Assembly (NCBI GenBank): GCA_030152605.1
Contig: JASLJB010000385.1
Coordinates: 1-5,721 of the forward strand
DNA: 5,721 bases
Source: Acinetobacter sp.
Lineage (GTDB): Bacteria > Pseudomonadota > Gammaproteobacteria > Pseudomonadales > Moraxellaceae
Direction of reading: 5' to 3'
Made by a program: the position numbers and the translations under genes. Positions 1-3,513 of the stretch are shown one piece after another. The notes beneath the pieces were generated by a model. That model was not told the origin of the DNA, ran no database searches, and saw nothing but the letters and a program-made list of their open reading frames with translations. How positions within the stretch are numbered: position 1 is the first letter of the stretch; the number at the start of each line of letters is the position of its first letter.

Positions 1-2119
1 CGGTACAACTGAAGAAGTTGCAACCCTAAACGATGGCTTGAAATTCAAAGGCAACCAAGGCGATTCAATTGCTAAGAAGCTGAATGAAGAACTCGAAATC
101 GTCGGTGGTATGACTGCAACAGAGACTGATGCTGCAAGTTCTGAAAACATTCGTACAGTGAACAATGGCGATAAGCTTGAAATTCAATTGTCGAAGAACT
201 TGACTGGCCTTGAGTCTGTGACTGTTGGCGAAGTGGTGATTCATCATTCAAGCAATACCATCGAAGGTCTCAGTAACAAAGACTTCTCAGCTGATGATTT
301 CGGAGAAAAAGGCCGAGCAGCGACTGAGGAACAGTTGAAGTTGATCAGAGATGAAAACGAAGACTTTGCTGTTAAATACGACAAGCATTCAGATAATACT
401 GCCAACAAGCATAGCGTGACGCTTGAAGGTACAACGGCTGTTTCTAGTCATCATGTCCCAGGAGGTGAAGATGATGAGCAATTACCAAGTGGTCGTATTA
501 TTACAACGGGTGGTACAAGCTTGACCAACCTCGCTAGTGCAGGTGATTACACGGACATTGCCAACGCCAGTAATGCGGTTAACGCAGGCGACTTGAATAA
601 TGCGGTACTTGATTCAAGTGGACATGTCCAAAACATTATTGGCGGCAACACGATCGTGAATCCAGATGGCAGTATCACCAATAGTAATATTGGCGGTACA
701 GGTGAGACGACGATTGATGAAGCAATCACAAGTGTCAATAAAGCAGCGAAAGCAGCGAAGACTGAAGTGGTTGAAGGTGACAATATCGAAGTAACTGAAA
801 CGATCGGTGAGGATGGTCAAACCATTTACAGCGTCGCAACAGCACGTGATGTCAACTTTGATACGGTAACTGTCGGAAATGTGACGATTAATCATCTTAG
901 CAATACCATTATGGGATTGGATAATCGTGATATTCATGTCGCTGATTTTGCAACGATTGGCCGTGCAGCAACTGAAGAACAGTTAAAGCAAGTAATGGAT
1001 TCACAAGCCGCGAGTGATCAAGGGGCTGTCAAATATGACAAGAACCCAGATGGCTCAGTCAATAAAGACAGTGTGACACTGGAGGGCACGACTGCGACTG
1101 CATCGAAAGATCAAGCTGGCAACATCACGACTGAGGGCGGTACAAGCCTGAATAACGTGGCCAGTGCAGGTGATTACACCAACGTGAACAATGCCAGCAA
1201 TGGTGTCAACGCGGGTGATCTTAACAACGCTGTCAACAATGCTGTCAATGCAGCGGGTGACAATGTTGCCAATATTATTGGTGGAAATACCACGGTCAAT
1301 GCTGACGGTAGTGTGACCAACAACGATATTGGTGGTACAGGTCAGGGTACGATTCATGACGCAATTGCTTCGATTAACAAAGGAACAGCAGCTGCGAAAA
1401 CTGAAGTGACCGCTGGCAAAAACATGACCGTAATCAATAAAGGTCCTGGTGCAAATGGTCAGGATATTTATGAAGTTGCGACCGCGGATGATGTGTCATT
1501 CAATAGCGTAACGTCGAATGAAGTACATGTGGGCGATGTTCACATTACCGAAACCGGCATTAACGCAGGCGATAAGCAAATCATCAATGTTGCTGCAGGT
1601 ACAGTCAATAAAGACTCTAAAGATGCAGTCAATGGTTCACAGTTGAATACCACCCACCAGAAAGTGGTTGAGTATTTAGGCGGTGGTTCGAAGTTTGAAA
1701 ATGGCGATTGGACAGCACCAAGCTATACCGTCGGCCATGGTGACAACGCGAGTCAGCATAACAATGTCGGTGGTGCGATCGATGCCTTGAACAAACAAGA
1801 TCAAGTGCTCGGCGATCGTATTACCAACTTGGGGGATCGCATGGAACAAGTGTTCTATGACACCAACAAGCACATTGATAATGTTGAGAAGAAAGCCAAT
1901 GCCGGTATTGCAGCAGCAATGGCGCTCGAAAGTGCTCCATTCGTTGCAGGTAAATATACCTATGCAGCAGGCGCCGCGTATCACGGTGGTGAAAATGCGG
2001 TCGGTGTGACCTTACGTAAAACTTCGGATAATGGCCGTTGGTCAATCACAGGTGGTGTTGCAGCAGCATCGCAAGGTGATCCAAGTGTTCGCATTGGGAT
2101 CAGTGGTGTAATTGACTAA
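1..2119 (+). CDS. ata: Trimeric autotransporter adhesin (Ata/AtaA-like), C-terminal 705 residues; 5' end outside window
   Basis: The frame is open from base 2, so the gene starts upstream; the TTG at 38 is internal. Residues are numbered from base 2. The opening LNDGLKFKGNQGDS, with LEIVGG nearby, is typical head/stalk sequence of YadA/Hia-type adhesins. Residues 73-288 and 289-502 are two homologous stalk units, each with GRAATEEQLK, a VNAGDLNNAV neck-like segment and NIIGGNT. A more canonical neck follows at about 524-548 (NVAAGTVNKDSKDAVNGSQL). A YLGGGSKFENGDWTAPSYTV domain lies at about 558-577, a coiled coil at about 596-635, and the anchor at about 636-705 (four predicted strands, enough for one third of a 12-stranded trimeric barrel). 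The family mediates surface adhesion and autoagglutination. The signal peptide and head cannot be seen. The last residues are GVID rather than the usual terminal aromatic. The symbol is inferred from the anchor sequence and the tpgA neighbour. Confidence 0.9.
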   Translation, partial: GTTEEVATLNDGLKFKGNQGDSIAKKLNEELEIVGGMTATETDAASSENIRTVNNGDKLEIQLSKNLTGLESVTVGEVVIHHSSNTIEGLSNKDFSADDFGEKGRAATEEQLKLIRDENEDFAVKYDKHSDNTANKHSVTLEGTTAVSSHHVPGGEDDEQLPSGRIITTGGTSLTNLASAGDYTDIANASNAVNAGDLNNAVLDSSGHVQNIIGGNTIVNPDGSITNSNIGGTGETTIDEAITSVNKAAKAAKTEVVEGDNIEVTETIGEDGQTIYSVATARDVNFDTVTVGNVTINHLSNTIMGLDNRDIHVADFATIGRAATEEQLKQVMDSQAASDQGAVKYDKNPDGSVNKDSVTLEGTTATASKDQAGNITTEGGTSLNNVASAGDYTNVNNASNGVNAGDLNNAVNNAVNAAGDNVANIIGGNTTVNADGSVTNNDIGGTGQGTIHDAIASINKGTAAAKTEVTAGKNMTVINKGPGANGQDIYEVATADDVSFNSVTSNEVHVGDVHITETGINAGDKQIINVAAGTVNKDSKDAVNGSQLNTTHQKVVEYLGGGSKFENGDWTAPSYTVGHGDNASQHNNVGGAIDALNKQDQVLGDRITNLGDRMEQVFYDTNKHIDNVEKKANAGIAAAMALESAPFVAGKYTYAAGAAYHGGENAVGVTLRKTSDNGRWSITGGVAAASQGDPSVRIGISGVID
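218..865 (+). repeat. Stalk repeat unit A of the autotransporter (216 codons)
   Basis: The unit begins at VTVGEVVIHH and ends just before the next VTVG. It shares with unit B, in the same order, the landmarks SNTI-GL-N-D, GRAATEEQLK, AVKYDK, SVTLEGTTA, GGTSL-N-ASAGDYT, VNAGDLNNAV, IIGGNT, IGGTG, AAKTEV and a closing VATA-DV. Unit A carries its own acidic insert, GGEDDEQLPSG, at about 460-495, where unit B has only a short linker. The two units clearly arose by duplication but have diverged at many codons, so the event is not recent. Confidence 0.85.
866..1507 (+). repeat. Stalk repeat unit B of the autotransporter (214 codons)
   Basis: This is the second copy, starting VTVGNVTINH and ending before VTSNEVHVGD. 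It is collinear with unit A except for a shorter linker after SVTLEGTTA and a local expansion at 1223-1246, where a 12-base element encoding NNAV occurs twice with one base changed. Because both units keep a multiple-of-three length, stalk length can change without breaking the frame. Confidence 0.85.
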
Positions 2120-2134
2120 GCGTCAAACCAACAC

Positions 2135-2141
2135 GAGGAGG
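2135..2141 (+). promoter_or_regulatory. Orphan strong Shine-Dalgarno (GAGGAGG)
   Basis: GAGGAGG is a near-perfect anti-16S match, yet no ATG, GTG or TTG lies at usable spacing. The only start-like triplet at good spacing is ATT at 2150. From it a 15-codon frame runs to a TGA at 2195-2197 that overlaps the tpgA start as ATGA. The sequence abuts the hairpin at 2142-2161. It may load ribosomes for tpgA, or it may be chance; no function is shown. Confidence 0.35.
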
Positions 2142-2161
2142 GAAGCGCCATTTGGCGCTTC
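2142..2161 (+). terminator. Intergenic hairpin between ata and tpgA; weak terminator or processing/attenuation structure
   Basis: GAAGCGCC, loop ATTT, GGCGCTTC form a perfect, GC-rich 8-bp stem 22 bases after the autotransporter stop. The nearest T-run (seven T, 2175-2181) starts 13 bases past the stem, too far for a classical intrinsic terminator. I therefore expect partial termination or an mRNA-stabilising hairpin rather than a full stop, which would leave tpgA co-transcribed at a lower level. Confidence 0.5.
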
Positions 2162-2193
2162 TTCCAAGCAACTATTTTTTTAGAGTATAAACA

Positions 2194-3024
2194 ATGAAGA
2201 ATATTGTAAAAGTATTGTGCGTTGGTTTGATTGCCGGTCTATCCATGGGCAGCTATGCAAAACAAACCAATGCAGTAGCACAGGAAGAGGTGAGTTTTCC
2301 TGAAATCAAGAAAAGTTATTTAGATCAGGTGCAGCGTTATGAATATGATGATGTTGCACGTTTGGCAGTCGGCTTAAATAAGGATCAATTCCGCCATTTA
2401 CTTGGCAATCCGCATTTTAGTGAAGGCTTGTTTGCGGTTAAAACTTGGAATTATGTGCTGGATATCCGTGTTCCAAACACGCAAGACTACAAACGTTGTC
2501 AGCTCAGGATTGATTTTGATAAAGATACTTTGGCTGAGCGCTTATCTTGGAAAGGACAAGATTGTCAAAACTTTCTATATCCGAAACAGCAAGTAATCCA
2601 ACAAGTGGCAGCAGCACCAGTGGCGCAAACTGAAATGTTGAATTTAAGCGCTGATGCGTTATTTAAATTTAATGGTTCAAGCACCTCAGACTTGTTACCG
2701 CAAGGGCGCAATGAGTTGAATAATTTGGCCAGCGCGATTAATGAGGGGTATGCTTCAGTAAATAAAATTCATTTGGTGGGTCATACTGACCGTTTGGGTT
2801 CAGATGCCTATAATCATCAATTGGGTTTAAAACGTGCGCAAACCGTACAGCAGTATTTAATCCAAATGGGCATTCCAAATCAGGCGATTAGTGTTGCAAG
2901 TGCAGGAAAAAGCCAACCTTTAACCAATGGTTGTCACGACATCAAGCGCGGTGCAGCACAGCAATCTTGCTTGCAACCGGATCGTCGTGTCAGTGTTGAA
3001 ATCACAGGAATCAAAAAAATGTAA
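2194..3024 (+). CDS. tpgA: TpgA-like periplasmic protein: BamE/SmpA-like domain plus OmpA-like peptidoglycan-binding domain
   Basis: The protein has 276 residues. A signal peptide covers about 1-22 with cleavage likely after SYA. Cys9 lies inside the hydrophobic core and is not a lipobox, so a soluble periplasmic protein is expected. Residues about 50-120 resemble the BamE/SmpA/OmlA fold (GLNKDQFRHLLGNPHF, then W-NYVLDIR). Residues about 150-272 form an OmpA C-terminal-type domain with GHTDRLGSDAYN and LGLKRAQTV. Asp199 and Arg214 are spaced 15 apart, like the diaminopimelate-binding Asp271 and Arg286 of A. baumannii OmpA. Cys102/Cys124 and Cys247/Cys259 could form one disulfide per domain. 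In Acinetobacter sp. Tol 5, TpgA forms a complex with AtaA and peptidoglycan; the same role is inferred here from domain order and the 74-base spacing. The start has only a weak AGAG ribosome site (2182-2185), so coupling to upstream translation is plausible. A strong terminator follows. Confidence 0.88.
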   Translation: MKNIVKVLCVGLIAGLSMGSYAKQTNAVAQEEVSFPEIKKSYLDQVQRYEYDDVARLAVGLNKDQFRHLLGNPHFSEGLFAVKTWNYVLDIRVPNTQDYKRCQLRIDFDKDTLAERLSWKGQDCQNFLYPKQQVIQQVAAAPVAQTEMLNLSADALFKFNGSSTSDLLPQGRNELNNLASAINEGYASVNKIHLVGHTDRLGSDAYNHQLGLKRAQTVQQYLIQMGIPNQAISVASAGKSQPLTNGCHDIKRGAAQQSCLQPDRRVSVEITGIKKM

Positions 3025-3065
3025 ATCCAAACTGATGTAATGTCGGTTTAGTTTGTCATTTTGGA

Positions 3066-3101
3066 ATCACCACCTTGTTTAAACAGGGTGGTGATTTTTT
3101 T
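3066..3101 (+). terminator. Intrinsic terminator of tpgA
   Basis: ATCACCACCTTG pairs with CAGGGTGGTGAT around a TTTAAA loop. That gives a 12-bp stem with one G-T wobble, running directly into seven T residues (3095-3101). It sits 41 bases after the tpgA stop. There is no matching A-run on the left, so it acts on + strand transcripts and should close the ata-tpgA unit. Confidence 0.92.
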
Positions 3102-3513
3102 GCATATGTGAAAACAGATTGGTTTTAATCTATTCTTAATTGTGGGTTTAGAAGAACTTATTAATTTTAAATATTACTTCGCTTGTGGGTCGGAAATGCT
3201 GCTATTGTTAAGCTGTAATACACTTAACTTGTATTTAGGTTGGTGTTTTACTTGGGCGGGCTAGTTAACGAAGTTAGTCTTTATTTAAAACCAGAAGCGC
3301 GTGGCGTTGTTTTATTATTCAGGATTTTACATAGCCTATGCTGAGTATTTTAAACCTGAATTTATGAGTATCCATTGTGAATAGCTCTTCTATCGTAGCA
3401 ACGTTTAAATCAACATGATTGTTTATATTGAAAGCACAGATAAAACTCAACTTTGAATAGCCAAAATCCTAATCAGTCATGGACTTCAACCCATGCGGAA
3501 AATGGATAGGGTC
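3102..3513. other. AT-rich intergenic region with no convincing gene
   Basis: About 410 bases separate the tpgA terminator from the next start. I see no tRNA-like fold, no insertion-sequence ends and no coding frame of useful length. GC is very low at the left (about 22% at 3121-3180). A GTTAAG/CTTAAC inverted repeat lies at 3207-3228. A possible -10 box TATATT at 3424-3429 lacks a good -35. The last part (3457-3513) is open in frame with the downstream gene but has no good ribosome site before the earlier ATGs. The region probably holds the promoter and a longish 5' leader of the repeat-protein gene. Confidence 0.55.
3207..3228. promoter_or_regulatory. Inverted repeat GTTAAG-N10-CTTAAC, possible operator
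   Basis: Two perfect 6-base arms are separated by 10 bases, close to two helical turns overall, as in many dimeric regulator sites. The left arm overlaps a weak -35-like TTGTTA (3205-3210). No family can be named, and a 6-base arm in AT-rich DNA can arise by chance. Confidence 0.22.

Noticed and set aside
38..40. TTG as start of the autotransporter
   Set aside because: The frame is open to the window edge, and residues before it (GTTEEVATLNDG) continue the family sequence, so this is an internal Leu codon.
65..2045. Several minus-strand frames of 60-107 codons opposite the autotransporter
   Set aside because: They lie antisense to an unmistakable autotransporter frame, overlap each other in different registers, and show no recognisable domain or ribosome site.
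2218..2220. Lipoprotein cysteine in TpgA (Cys9)
   Set aside because: It lies too early, inside the hydrophobic core, with no proper lipobox around it; a normal cleavage site after SYA is present at residue 22.
2402..2596. 64-codon + frame inside tpgA
   Set aside because: It is out of frame within the BamE-like domain of tpgA, which is clearly coding in its own frame, and has no ribosome site.
3205..3234. Promoter TTGTTA with an 18-base spacer and TTGTAT
   Set aside because: The -10 element matches only three of six consensus bases, so it is not annotated as a promoter.
3196..3264. 22-codon hydrophobic mini-ORF beginning MLLLLSC
   Set aside because: It is short, has only a weak GGA close to the ATG, spans the inverted repeat and has no supporting context; chance is likely in AT-rich DNA.
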